Notes: generated by a model from the sequence alone, not told the origin. 8,352 bases of DNA from Lentisphaeria bacterium (GCA_028699735.1 JAQVUB010000090.1:1-8352); one strand, 5' to 3'; shown: positions 1 through 7,241, counted from the stretch's first letter. Translations and numbers: made by a program.

Positions 1-1231
1 TGCGTCCGCGTTTGCCGAGGCTTTCCTGGCAGCGGCTGATGACTTGCTGCAAGGCCGGCATTTCCTCGAAAGGTATCTTTTCCTTGATGCGGACACTTTC
101 GAGGCGTTGGGGATATTCCTGCATGCAGTCGGCCAATTCGGCGAGGCTTTTTCCGTAATTCTGCATTTGTTTGAGGACATGGAGCGCGGTGATGATGCCG
201 TCGCCGGTGGTGACATAGTCCATGAAGATGATGTGGCCGGATTGTTCGCCGCCGAGGTTGTAACCATTTTCGCGCATATTCTCAATGACATAGCGGTCTC
301 CGACATCGGTGGTGACGGTGCGGATGCCGGCTTCCTCCATCGCCTTGTGCAGCCCCAGGTTGCTCATGCTGGTCAGCACCAGAGTATCTTTTTCAAGGCG
401 TTTACGCCGGTGCATATCCAGTGCGCACATGCCCAGGATGCGGTCGCCGTTGACGACTTGCCCGGTGGCATCGAGGAAAATAACGCGGTCGGCATCCCCA
501 TCCAGGGTGATGCCGGCATCTGCTTTGTTGCTGAGAACGGCCTCCCGGATGGCTTCCGGATGCATGGCTCCGCATCCGGCATTGATATTCAAGCCGTTGG
601 GGCTGATGCCGGTGGTGATGACTTCCGCGCCCAGTTCCCTGAAAATCAACGGAGCCATCGAATAGGCCGCGCCATTGGCGCAATCCAAAACCAGTTTCAG
701 CCCGCGCAGGCTGCGGTTGCGTACACTGGCCTTGGCAAATTCAATGTAACGTCCCCGCGCATCGTCAATGCGGTAGGCTCTCCCGATCGGATCCGCAACG
801 CCGTCCGGATTCGGGACATTTCCGCGGAAGACGTATTCTTCGATTTGGGCTTCGATGGCGTCGGGCAGTTTGAAGCCATCCGCATCGAAGATTTTGATTC
901 CATTGTCATCGGCGGGGTTATGGGAGGCGGTGATCATGATTCCGCAGGAGGCATTGAAGGATTTGGTCAGGTGTGCCAGGGCGGGGGTAGGCATCGGGCC
1001 GACGGCCATGGTGTCCATGCCTTTGCTGAGCAGTCCGCCGATCATAGCTGCTTCGAGCATGTAACAGGACAGGCGAGTGTCTTTGCCGACAACGGCTTTC
1101 TTCTCACCGCGCCCGGAGGCCTGGAATACATGTGCGATCGCTTTGCCCAGCAATAATGCAATTTCAGGCGTAATCGGATAAAGGTTGGCCCGACCGCGTA
1201 CCCCATCGGTGCCAAAAAGTTTGTTGTTCAT
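1..1231 (-). CDS. glmM: Phosphoglucosamine mutase (partial, C-terminus off the left edge)
   Basis: GlmM interconverts glucosamine-6-phosphate and glucosamine-1-phosphate in the cytoplasm, the step before UDP-GlcNAc synthesis for peptidoglycan and lipopolysaccharide. The protein opens with MNNKLFGTDGVRGRAN, the typical GlmM start. The active-site serine loop TASHNP is at residues 101-106, with S103 as the phosphoserine. The magnesium loop DGDADR is at 244-249 (D244, D246, D248), and the sugar-binding loop GEQSGH is at 328-333. About 410 residues are visible against a family length near 445-450, so the C-terminal phosphate-binding domain with its R-x-SGTEP loop is missing because of the window edge, not because the gene is broken. 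The ATG at 1231 is supported by AAAGGA (1241-1246) nine bases upstream. The ceramidase-family gene lies 73 bp upstream on the same strand, across a GC-rich repeat. The glucosamine-specific start separates it from phosphomannomutases. Confidence 0.96.
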   Translation of the reverse strand, partial: MNNKLFGTDGVRGRANLYPITPEIALLLGKAIAHVFQASGRGEKKAVVGKDTRLSCYMLEAAMIGGLLSKGMDTMAVGPMPTPALAHLTKSFNASCGIMITASHNPADDNGIKIFDADGFKLPDAIEAQIEEYVFRGNVPNPDGVADPIGRAYRIDDARGRYIEFAKASVRNRSLRGLKLVLDCANGAAYSMAPLIFRELGAEVITTGISPNGLNINAGCGAMHPEAIREAVLSNKADAGITLDGDADRVIFLDATGQVVNGDRILGMCALDMHRRKRLEKDTLVLTSMSNLGLHKAMEEAGIRTVTTDVGDRYVIENMRENGYNLGGEQSGHIIFMDYVTTGDGIITALHVLKQMQNYGKSLAELADCMQEYPQRLESVRIKEKIPFEEMPALQQVISRCQESLGKRGR

Positions 1232-1258
1232 GTTATCTTTTCCTTTTGCTAAGATTTA

Positions 1259-1341
1259 CAGGGGGCAGGGGGCAGGGTGGGTCGACCCGTCCGACCCGTC
1301 TGACCTACCTGCCTCCTGCACCCTGTCCCCTGCACCCTGTC
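1259..1341. repeat. GC-rich cluster of short tandem and inverted repeats
   Basis: On the plus strand this stretch begins with a G-rich tandem of 7-base units (GGGGCAG, 1262-1275). A 10-bp palindrome GGGTCGACCC follows (1279-1288), overlapping a 9-bp tandem CGACCCGTC (1283-1291 and 1292-1300, with a degenerate third copy at 1301-1309). It ends with two identical 13-mers CCTGCACCCTGTC (1315-1327 and 1329-1341). The outer parts can pair: 1266-1278 matches the reverse complement of 1320-1332 at 12 of 13 positions. The array fills most of the gap between glmM and the ceramidase-family gene and extends into the 3' end of that gene. No T-run follows on either strand, so it is not a classical intrinsic terminator. 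It could still fold in the transcript and reduce read-through into glmM. Confidence 0.7.
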
Positions 1342-2705
1342 AGGTCTGCTGCCATTTTTTGCCAGGCAGCTACCAGGATTTCGCCGGTATTGGCTGCGAA
1401 GGGGTTGGAGCGGGGGGTTGTCTCATAACCGCCACGTCCGTAATTCCAGGTGTTAGGAATATAGCCCCCGTTGACTTTCGCCCCGCCAGTGCCATTAGCC
1501 AGGGCGGCGATCAGGCAGAGATGCTCCGGAAAACAACTTTTGCGTACTCGCAATCCGTGTTCAGTAAAGGGTTCCGAGGGCATGCTGGCAAGAAACAGAT
1601 TACCCATTTCAAAACCCGTCAACAGAAATTTCCGCGATTCCTTGTCATCGAGCATCTCGAGCAGACGGGCGGCAAAGTACTTCAGCGCAAAGGGAGTCTT
1701 GCGAGCCAGGTCTTCAGAAGTCAAATCCTGCGCACTGTCACGGCTGATCGATATTTCCGGATAACGTTCAATGACGGCTCTGGCTTCAGCAATTTCGCTT
1801 TCGGTGAGTTGGCGGGCTCCTGCAGAGACTGTGCTGTGGCAGGCGCGGATTTTGTCAAAGGGGATCGGTTTGCGGTCATTCAGTGCTTTTTCGATGGTTT
1901 CGGCGTAGCCGTTGCCGATGCGTTCGGCTTCTGCATAGCAGGTCTGATTGCTTTTGCTGTTGACATCAAAGTGGTTGATATTACCCTGGCAGCCGATCAG
2001 CGGCATCAGCATGGCACCGGGTGCCAGTTTTGCCTCGATCTTGCGCCGCAGGAATCCCGCCCAGTCACTCGAGACCCCGCAACCGCCGATGGTGTCAGTA
2101 TGGTTGACAATACTGGGAACCACGACAAAGGGCTGACCGTCTTTCTCAATGACCATCATCGGGATCTCCGGGTCAATTTCTCCCTCCGGGCGGGCGATAT
2201 CCGGGTTGCCTTTGCCGGGATTGGTCACCACGGTGCCGTCTTTCATCCAATAACGCCGGTTGAAAATGAAGCGGGCATCGCGGGTCAGCGTGCCGCAAAG
2301 CGAACCTTCCTGCAGGTTGTTCAGAGCCTGTTTCAAGGCCGCAACGGTTTTCGTTGCTGCCAGCGGATAATATTCCTTTGAGGAGCCCTGGTTGCTCAGG
2401 CGGACTTCCGGGGCGGTATGCGAATGAGTCGCACACAGGATCAGATTGCCGGGGGTGAAGGTCTTGCCGAATTCCTGCTGAATGGCATCAAGGATAAAGT
2501 CATACAGAGTTGTGGGAACAGTTACCAGATCATATTGAATCAGGGCGACGCGCTGACCCCCTTTTTCCATGACCAGTACGCGCACTTCCAGATCATCCAG
2601 AATGCGATCCCACATCCGGACGTTGAAATAACCGGCCAGCGACACCGGCATGTCCGGATTCGTGCATGCGCGGCCAAGACCAAAGATAATTTGCGAATTC
2701 TTCAT
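1305..2705 (-). CDS. Neutral/alkaline non-lysosomal ceramidase-family protein
   Basis: The 466-residue protein resembles the N-terminal catalytic domain of neutral ceramidases (the PF04734 family), amidases that cleave the N-acyl bond of ceramide. Visible motifs in the family order are ATHSHTAPE (92-100, probable zinc ligand H94 or H96), NHTDT (201-205, probable ligand H202), GCQGNINHF (238-246), SEPF (377-380, probable ligand E378) and GGYET (425-429, probable Y427). The family's catalytic serine normally lies in a GDVSPN-like loop; here the equivalent reads GNINHF, so the ceramidase reaction itself is doubtful. No signal peptide or membrane segment is seen, so the protein is probably cytoplasmic. 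The frame stays open to 2861, but MKNSQIIFGLG at 2705 is the likely start: it has a strong Shine-Dalgarno, and the extra residues would be encoded by a dispersed repeat and the end of the kinase gene. The last 11 residues (456-466) are encoded by the GC-rich repeat. Real substrate unknown. Confidence 0.82.
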   Translation of the reverse strand: MKNSQIIFGLGRACTNPDMPVSLAGYFNVRMWDRILDDLEVRVLVMEKGGQRVALIQYDLVTVPTTLYDFILDAIQQEFGKTFTPGNLILCATHSHTAPEVRLSNQGSSKEYYPLAATKTVAALKQALNNLQEGSLCGTLTRDARFIFNRRYWMKDGTVVTNPGKGNPDIARPEGEIDPEIPMMVIEKDGQPFVVVPSIVNHTDTIGGCGVSSDWAGFLRRKIEAKLAPGAMLMPLIGCQGNINHFDVNSKSNQTCYAEAERIGNGYAETIEKALNDRKPIPFDKIRACHSTVSAGARQLTESEIAEARAVIERYPEISISRDSAQDLTSEDLARKTPFALKYFAARLLEMLDDKESRKFLLTGFEMGNLFLASMPSEPFTEHGLRVRKSCFPEHLCLIAALANGTGGAKVNGGYIPNTWNYGRGGYETTPRSNPFAANTGEILVAAWQKMAADLTGCRGQGAGGR

Positions 2706-2711
2706 CTGAAA

Positions 2712-2718
2712 CTCCTCT
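2712..2718 (-). promoter_or_regulatory. Shine-Dalgarno that fixes the ceramidase-family start
   Basis: On the minus strand the sequence AGAGGAG lies six bases before the ATG at 2705. It is a near-consensus ribosome binding site. It decides between this ATG and the upstream one at 2861, which lies inside the kinase coding sequence. Confidence 0.8.
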
Positions 2719-2731
2719 GAAACTGCAAGGG

Positions 2732-2785
2732 GGAGGGATTCTTTTCGAACAACGAAATACACAAAAAAACACGAAAAAATTTCAT
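2732..2785 (+). repeat. Solo copy of a dispersed repeat arm shared with the element at 6978-7171
   Basis: These 54 bp match the reverse complement of 7093-7146, the right arm of the foldback element, at about 47 of 54 positions with no gaps. The best-kept parts are GGAGGGATTCTTTT and GAACAACGAAA at one end and CGAAAAAATTTCAT at the other. Only one arm is present here. It fills most of the 85-bp gap between the kinase stop (2791) and the ceramidase-family start (2705), leaving the Shine-Dalgarno untouched. It is probably a decayed remnant or a partial copy of the same mobile family. No terminal duplication was recognised around it. Confidence 0.8.
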
Positions 2786-2790
2786 CGGAA

Positions 2791-5700
2791 TCAGCTGATT
2801 TCCAATGCGACATTGGACTGCTGCAGCTGCTGATTGCGAAGCGCTTCCACCAACGAAACAATTTTTTTCAGGGTCAAGGGCTTCAAGATCACTCCGGAAA
2901 AATCCTGCATGCTGAAATTCTGATGATTTTCAATATCTGCGGTAACGGCAATAATCGGAATGTCCTCCCGTCCGGCAATTTTTTTTGCTTCCACGGCGAA
3001 TTCGGCACCATTCATTTCCGGCATCCACATATCCGTGAGGATCAGATCAAAACTTTTCTGTTGCAGGATATCCAGTGCTTGTGTTGCGGAGGTCACTGCG
3101 GTTACCTGCACCTGGCACTTTTTCAACATGGCCGAGAGCACTTTCAGATTCATTTCCACGTCATCAATAATCAGGAAAGACAGGTTATTCCTGTCTGAGA
3201 TGACGGCGGAAATTTCCGGCTGGCGATTGGCTTCTTCCTGCTCGACGCTGTAGGCGACATTCGGGATGTCAACGGTGAAGCGGGAACCTTCCCCGGGCTC
3301 ACTTTCCACCGATATGCTTCCACCCATCTTTTTCACCAGCCGGCTGGAAATAGCCAGTCCCAAACCGGTTCCGGGAGCAGATGTGCCATTGCCGCGGGAC
3401 TTGACAAGTTGAACAAAGGGGGTGAAGAGCTTTTCCTGATCCTCCAGTGATATGCCAGAGCCTGTGTCGCTGACGCTGAATTCGAGGGTTCCCGTACTTT
3501 CATTATCGCAGGTGAAATGTGCTTCCAGGCTGATGCTTCCGCGTTCTGTGAATTTGACGGCATTACCCATCAGATTCAGCAGTACCTGCCGCAGACGAAG
3601 CTGATCTACAAAAAGATAGGGCATCGATGATAACTGCTGTCTGATCGCAATCTCTTTCTGATCACCAGGCAGACGGAACAGGGAACAAATCTCCTTGCAG
3701 AGGGCTGTAAAATCCGTCTTAGCCACAACAATCTGCATCTGACCCGCTTCGATTTTGGAAAGATCCAGGATGTCATTGATCAGTTGCAGCAGGGCATTGC
3801 CTGCGTAATGGATCGACTGCAGGTATTCCTTCTGCTCGTGCTCATCCAGCTTTTTCTGCTGCAGAAGTTCACTGTAACCGATGACGACATTCAAGGGAGT
3901 GCGGATTTCATGACTCATTGTGGCCAGGAAGAAGCTCTTCGTACGATCCGCCTCGAGGGCAGCCTTCATGGCCATTTCCTGCTGCCGTTTCCCTTCATTG
4001 ATATCCGTGATATTGACCGCACACTCGACGATGTTGATCAGTTTGCCGGCAGCATCGATGACTGGCTCAGCAGTTACCAGAAAATCGAAGTGATTGACGC
4101 GGGTTTCGCGTGAAGAGGGCTGCCCCGTTTGGATGACCTGGTTCAATGGACGCAGAGAAGGCGGGACGCTTTCGTCAAAAAGCACATTTTCGGCCTGTTC
4201 AAGGGCTAGGATTTCGCGGATGCCGAAGTACCGGCTGACGGCTGTATTGACCCGAAGCAAAACCCCGTCGGCGTCATACAGCCAGATGGGAATCTGGATG
4301 TTGTTGAGAATCAGTTTCTTTTCCAGATCGGCCTGGCGGATGGCCGTATGCTGCTTGTTTTGGATGTGGGCCAGAGCAATGATCTTGCAACTCGAGCGGA
4401 TGATGTTTTCATCGATCTCCGAAAAAAGCCTTTGTTCTTTCAGGAAGGCAATGGTCAACACTCCCCATAAGATGCCATGTACCATGATCGGGGCGGCAAT
4501 CAGGGATTTGACGGCCATTCCGTCGGGGAGATCCGGGAAGGGAGCCTGGCTGCAGTCTGGTATGCTTAACAGGGAATCCTGCTCAAAGAGATCCTGCACC
4601 TGCGGATAAAATGAGCGAATGGGCTTGGATTCCTGGCTCCAGGCTTCCTGCAGTTCCGGCGCAGTCCAGCAGTGATCCAGCTCAAAAATGCGGGTTTCGA
4701 AATTAAAATGCCCGATCGAGATACGGTCACAGCCAAATTGCTGTGTCAAGGCAGAAAAAATGCGCTCGATATTGCGGTTGAAATCTGCTTCCACTACGAT
4801 TTGGCTGAGGCAGTTGTTGAGAATCCGTTCACTTTCGACATAATTATTCAACTGTGCGATCAGTTTTTTCTGTTCGAGTTCCAGTTGTTCTTTTTGGTCG
4901 CGTTGCTGATACTGTTCAGTGACATCCCGGAAGACCAGAACGGTGCCGGTAATCTTGCCATTGTCATCAAAGACAGGGGCAGCGCTGTCGGCAATGTGAT
5001 GGCGTTCACCATTGCGCGAGATCAAATCCGTATGGTTGGCCAGTTCGACGACTTTGCGCGTACGCAGGACTTCATCGACCGGAGATGGAACCGGTTTTCC
5101 ATCCTTGTAACTGACGATATTGAAGATTTCCTGCAAGGGTTTCCCGATACAGTCCCGCTCAAACCATCCGGTCAGTGAAGAGGCGACATTATTCATGATG
5201 GTCACTCGCCCAAGCGGGTCGGTCACCACGACGGCATCCCCGATTGATTTGAGGGTCTGCAGGAAGCGTTCAGCGTTGTCCTGGGCTTCGCGGCGGGATT
5301 GCTGCAGTTCACTTGTATTCTGAGAAACCCAGATGACCGTTTCACGTCCAAACAGGTGAGTGGGCAGTTTGCTGAAAGAAGCCGTTCGCCAGGTGCCCCG
5401 AAAGAAAAAATTAAAGCTTTGAGGCTGAGCTGTGCGGATGGTTTTCCGGATGGCGTTTATCAGCATTTCGAGATCGATGTCGTGCAGATCATTGATATGA
5501 TCGAGGTGGTATTTGCGTTCATCAAGCAGTTCCCGGTTTCCTAGTTCGCTGAGCAGAATATTTCCGTCCTCGTCGGCAACAAAATATCGCACTGGCAGAT
5601 GTGCAAAAATGGCGTCATGGCGGCGTTTGCTTTGCCAACGCCAGGCAACGATCAGAACCACAATGGTGCCCAGCAACAGAAGAAAAATCAGGCTGCCGCC

Positions 5701-6771
5701 GAAAAGGAGGATTTCTTTTTGCCGGGCCATCCAGAAGCTGGGTGGCCGGTTGCGAAACAAGGCATTGACGGGAATCCGGCCAGGGGAAATCTGGTTTTTT
5801 TCAAGCAAATTCCAGTTGAGAATAACCTGGTTTTCAATTTGTTCAACAGGCATCAGGGCGGCATCCTTGCCGGCCAACAGCGATAACAAAAGATCAGCTG
5901 CCCGGCGCCCGGTTTCCTCTTCACTTGTGACATAGCCACCGACGACTCCATAAGGCAACAGGGCTTCCCGCATGACTAAAACCGGGGCAGGGCTCGAACG
6001 GCAAATTTCGGAAAAAAAGTCGGCGGGAACCGGAGAATGGAGATCGGGTTGCCTGACCCAACCGTAATAGAGAACGACAGAATGCTGATCCAGAGCGGCA
6101 AGATATTCCAGTAGAGCGGAGTCGGAAATGGTAGACGGATTCAGCGGAATCAGTTTTGCACCCGGCGAAAGGCTGCTGATATCCGGAAGAGATTGCAGAA
6201 TCTTTTGTGATTCCCGGGAATGATCCAGCAATAGGAGAATTTTTCTGGCGCGGGGAAACAAACGCAGGCACAGGTAAATATTTTCGGTGATTTCAGGACT
6301 GCTGAAAATGGCTGTCTGATTGGGGTGTTGTTTACGCAGGGACTTATCCCAATGTTCCGGTGCGCAAAAAAGAATAGGCGTATTTGGGTGCACTCGGTGG
6401 AGATGATTTTGCAGCAGATTTCCAGCTAGTGCGTTGAAGGTGACCACTGCACTGTACTGTCCTTCCTGCAATGCCGGCAGATACAGCTCCAGTTTTTTTT
6501 GCCAGCTGGCCGGGTCGGGGTCCCATTGCCCGTCAAGTTCGAGGTGTTCGAGTGCATACGGGGCTTTGGAAAAGCTCATGACTTTCAGAAAACCGGGCAG
6601 CAGATTATAGCTTTGCACATGCCAGATGTTATACGAATGAATCAGCAGAACTCGTTTTGTGCCAGAATGATAGACCAGAGGAACCGCTTGCGCTGCGCCG
6701 GCAGAGAAACAGCACAAAAGCAGAATCAAAAGGTTTCTTCTGAAAAAAAATGTATAAAAACGGGATGTCAT
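2791..6771 (-). CDS. Membrane-bound hybrid sensor histidine kinase with periplasmic binding-protein-like sensor, PAS, GAF and receiver domains
   Basis: This 1326-residue kinase senses a signal, autophosphorylates on histidine and passes the phosphate to its own receiver. Domains in order: signal peptide about 1-29 (probable cleavage after AQA); periplasmic region about 33-350 resembling ABC-transporter substrate-binding sensors, opening KRVLLIHSYNIW; membrane helix about 353-377; degenerate PAS about 385-490; PAS about 498-618; GAF about 650-805; PAS about 815-925; dimerisation domain with SHEIRTPL (phospho-acceptor H954); ATPase domain with N-box N1066 and N1070, DTGSGI (1102-1107) and GTGLGL (1134-1139); receiver about 1198-1312 with D1203/D1204, phospho-acceptor D1247, T1277 and K1297. 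All catalytic residues are present, so it should be active. There is no HPt or DNA-binding output domain, so the phosphate must go to a partner outside the window. ATG 6771 gives a good signal peptide but has no obvious Shine-Dalgarno. Ligand unknown; the sensor family is assigned from general resemblance. Confidence 0.96.
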   Translation of the reverse strand: MTSRFYTFFFRRNLLILLLCCFSAGAAQAVPLVYHSGTKRVLLIHSYNIWHVQSYNLLPGFLKVMSFSKAPYALEHLELDGQWDPDPASWQKKLELYLPALQEGQYSAVVTFNALAGNLLQNHLHRVHPNTPILFCAPEHWDKSLRKQHPNQTAIFSSPEITENIYLCLRLFPRARKILLLLDHSRESQKILQSLPDISSLSPGAKLIPLNPSTISDSALLEYLAALDQHSVVLYYGWVRQPDLHSPVPADFFSEICRSSPAPVLVMREALLPYGVVGGYVTSEEETGRRAADLLLSLLAGKDAALMPVEQIENQVILNWNLLEKNQISPGRIPVNALFRNRPPSFWMARQKEILLFGGSLIFLLLLGTIVVLIVAWRWQSKRRHDAIFAHLPVRYFVADEDGNILLSELGNRELLDERKYHLDHINDLHDIDLEMLINAIRKTIRTAQPQSFNFFFRGTWRTASFSKLPTHLFGRETVIWVSQNTSELQQSRREAQDNAERFLQTLKSIGDAVVVTDPLGRVTIMNNVASSLTGWFERDCIGKPLQEIFNIVSYKDGKPVPSPVDEVLRTRKVVELANHTDLISRNGERHHIADSAAPVFDDNGKITGTVLVFRDVTEQYQQRDQKEQLELEQKKLIAQLNNYVESERILNNCLSQIVVEADFNRNIERIFSALTQQFGCDRISIGHFNFETRIFELDHCWTAPELQEAWSQESKPIRSFYPQVQDLFEQDSLLSIPDCSQAPFPDLPDGMAVKSLIAAPIMVHGILWGVLTIAFLKEQRLFSEIDENIIRSSCKIIALAHIQNKQHTAIRQADLEKKLILNNIQIPIWLYDADGVLLRVNTAVSRYFGIREILALEQAENVLFDESVPPSLRPLNQVIQTGQPSSRETRVNHFDFLVTAEPVIDAAGKLINIVECAVNITDINEGKRQQEMAMKAALEADRTKSFFLATMSHEIRTPLNVVIGYSELLQQKKLDEHEQKEYLQSIHYAGNALLQLINDILDLSKIEAGQMQIVVAKTDFTALCKEICSLFRLPGDQKEIAIRQQLSSMPYLFVDQLRLRQVLLNLMGNAVKFTERGSISLEAHFTCDNESTGTLEFSVSDTGSGISLEDQEKLFTPFVQLVKSRGNGTSAPGTGLGLAISSRLVKKMGGSISVESEPGEGSRFTVDIPNVAYSVEQEEANRQPEISAVISDRNNLSFLIIDDVEMNLKVLSAMLKKCQVQVTAVTSATQALDILQQKSFDLILTDMWMPEMNGAEFAVEAKKIAGREDIPIIAVTADIENHQNFSMQDFSGVILKPLTLKKIVSLVEALRNQQLQQSNVALEIS

Positions 6772-6968
6772 TGGTGGTTAACAGTTACAGACTGGTGTAA
6801 TCAAACAACAAAAAATGAAAATCCCTGAGAATTTTTTGGGGGGGACAAACAGGCGTGTCAAATATCAGTAGTCTGCAGAACGTTATTAACAAAATGTTCC
6901 CCGTGTGGAAAGCAAAATGGGCAATCTTAAAAAAGTAATATCTCTTTCCTGTTTTTCCAGTTGCTTCT
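6772..6968. other. Kinase-proximal part of the divergent intergenic region
   Basis: This stretch separates the kinase start from the mobile element and should contain the kinase promoter. The minus strand has a perfect TTGACA (6856-6861), but no convincing -10 box at 16-18 bp. The spacer there includes a run of seven cytosines on the minus strand (6838-6844) followed by an A-run. I find no coding sequence, RNA gene or clear terminator here. Confidence 0.4.
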
Positions 6969-6977
6969 CACGTGCCC
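6969..6977. repeat. Left target-site duplication, CACGTGCCC
   Basis: This 9-mer is identical to, and in the same orientation as, 7172-7180. The first base after it (6978) begins GTAAT, the left end of the inverted repeat. The exact fit to both ends is what is expected of a transposition target duplication. Confidence 0.75.
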
Positions 6978-7171
6978 GTAATGCGTCCGTGAAACCGGGT
7001 GACGGTGGTATTTTTTTACAACAAAAGACACAAAATGACCCGAAAAAATTTCATGGAGAGTACGACGCATGCTAGCAGTCAACGCCGCTTCCATGAAATT
7101 TTTTCGGGTCGTTTCGTGCTTTTCGTTGTTCAAAAAGAATCCCTCCGTTACCAGCTTTACTGAAGGATTAC
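6978..7171. mobile_element. Miniature inverted-repeat transposable element (non-autonomous, 194 bp)
   Basis: The element begins GTAAT and ends ATTAC. The left arm (6978-7057) and the reverse complement of the right arm (7090-7171) align over their whole length at about 80% by hand count, with a few short gaps. The inner 21 bp of each arm (7037-7057 and 7090-7110) are perfectly complementary and enclose a 32-base loop (7058-7089). The identical 9-mer CACGTGCCC abuts both ends. There is no credible gene inside, so it would depend on a transposase elsewhere in the genome. Nine-base duplications are made by several families, including IS1 and IS4-type elements; the terminal sequence did not let me choose one. 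It lies between the divergent kinase and gap genes, upstream of the candidate gap promoter. The transcribed element would fold into one long hairpin. Confidence 0.78.
7037..7110. repeat. Perfect 21-bp inverted repeat at the tip of the foldback element
   Basis: Positions 7037-7057 and 7090-7110 are exact reverse complements, separated by 32 bases. This core is much better conserved than the outer arms. Its 14-mer CGAAAAAATTTCAT (7041-7054; reverse complement at 7093-7106) also occurs unchanged in the solo arm at 2772-2785. The loop contains the overlapping palindromes GCATGC and GCTAGC (7067-7076). Confidence 0.85.
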
Positions 7172-7180
7172 CACGTGCCC
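7172..7180. repeat. Right target-site duplication, CACGTGCCC
   Basis: This is the second copy of the 9-mer at 6969-6977. It starts on the base directly after the right terminus ATTAC (7167-7171). Confidence 0.75.
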
Positions 7181-7212
7181 CCCTTTTTAAGTCGATTATC
7201 ATCTTTCATGAA

Positions 7213-7241
7213 TTGCACAAATTCAGTCAGGGATATATATT
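7213..7241 (+). promoter_or_regulatory. Candidate sigma-70-type promoter for gap
   Basis: TTGCAC (7213-7218) and TATATT (7236-7241) are separated by exactly 17 bp. The -10 matches consensus at five of six positions and the -35 at three of six. Transcription would start near 7248 and leave a leader of about 80 bases before the gap ATG. The promoter lies about 30 bp downstream of the right target duplication, so the element did not disrupt it. The weak -35 keeps confidence low. Confidence 0.4.

Noticed and set aside
44..1156. Long plus-strand open frame of 370 codons
   Set aside because: It lies antisense to glmM, whose minus-strand product carries every expected motif. The plus frame has no recognisable domain.
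1348..1370. Inverted repeat GCTGCC ... GGCAGC around a T-run
   Set aside because: It lies inside the coding sequence of the ceramidase-family gene, where the bases are explained by AAWQKMAA. The stem is only six pairs.
1185..2381. Plus-strand open frame of 398 codons
   Set aside because: It is the antisense shadow of the ceramidase-family gene, and its beginning translates the GC-rich repeat. No family resemblance is seen.
2706..2861. 52-residue N-terminal extension of the ceramidase-family protein
   Set aside because: It would be encoded by the dispersed repeat and by the overlapping end of the kinase gene, while a strong Shine-Dalgarno serves the ATG at 2705.
6816..6844. Possible intrinsic terminator (A-run, short stem, T-run, G-run)
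   Set aside because: The stem would be only a few A-T pairs, too weak for a terminator, and it lies upstream of both divergent genes.
6969..7180. CRISPR-like or tandem array
   Set aside because: The repeated parts are two inverted arms and a flanking pair of 9-mers, not regularly spaced direct repeats with unique spacers.
6927..7202. Minus-strand open frame of 91 codons across the intergenic region
   Set aside because: It runs through the inverted-repeat element and both target duplications and has no recognisable domain. Such frames are expected in A/T-rich repeat arms.
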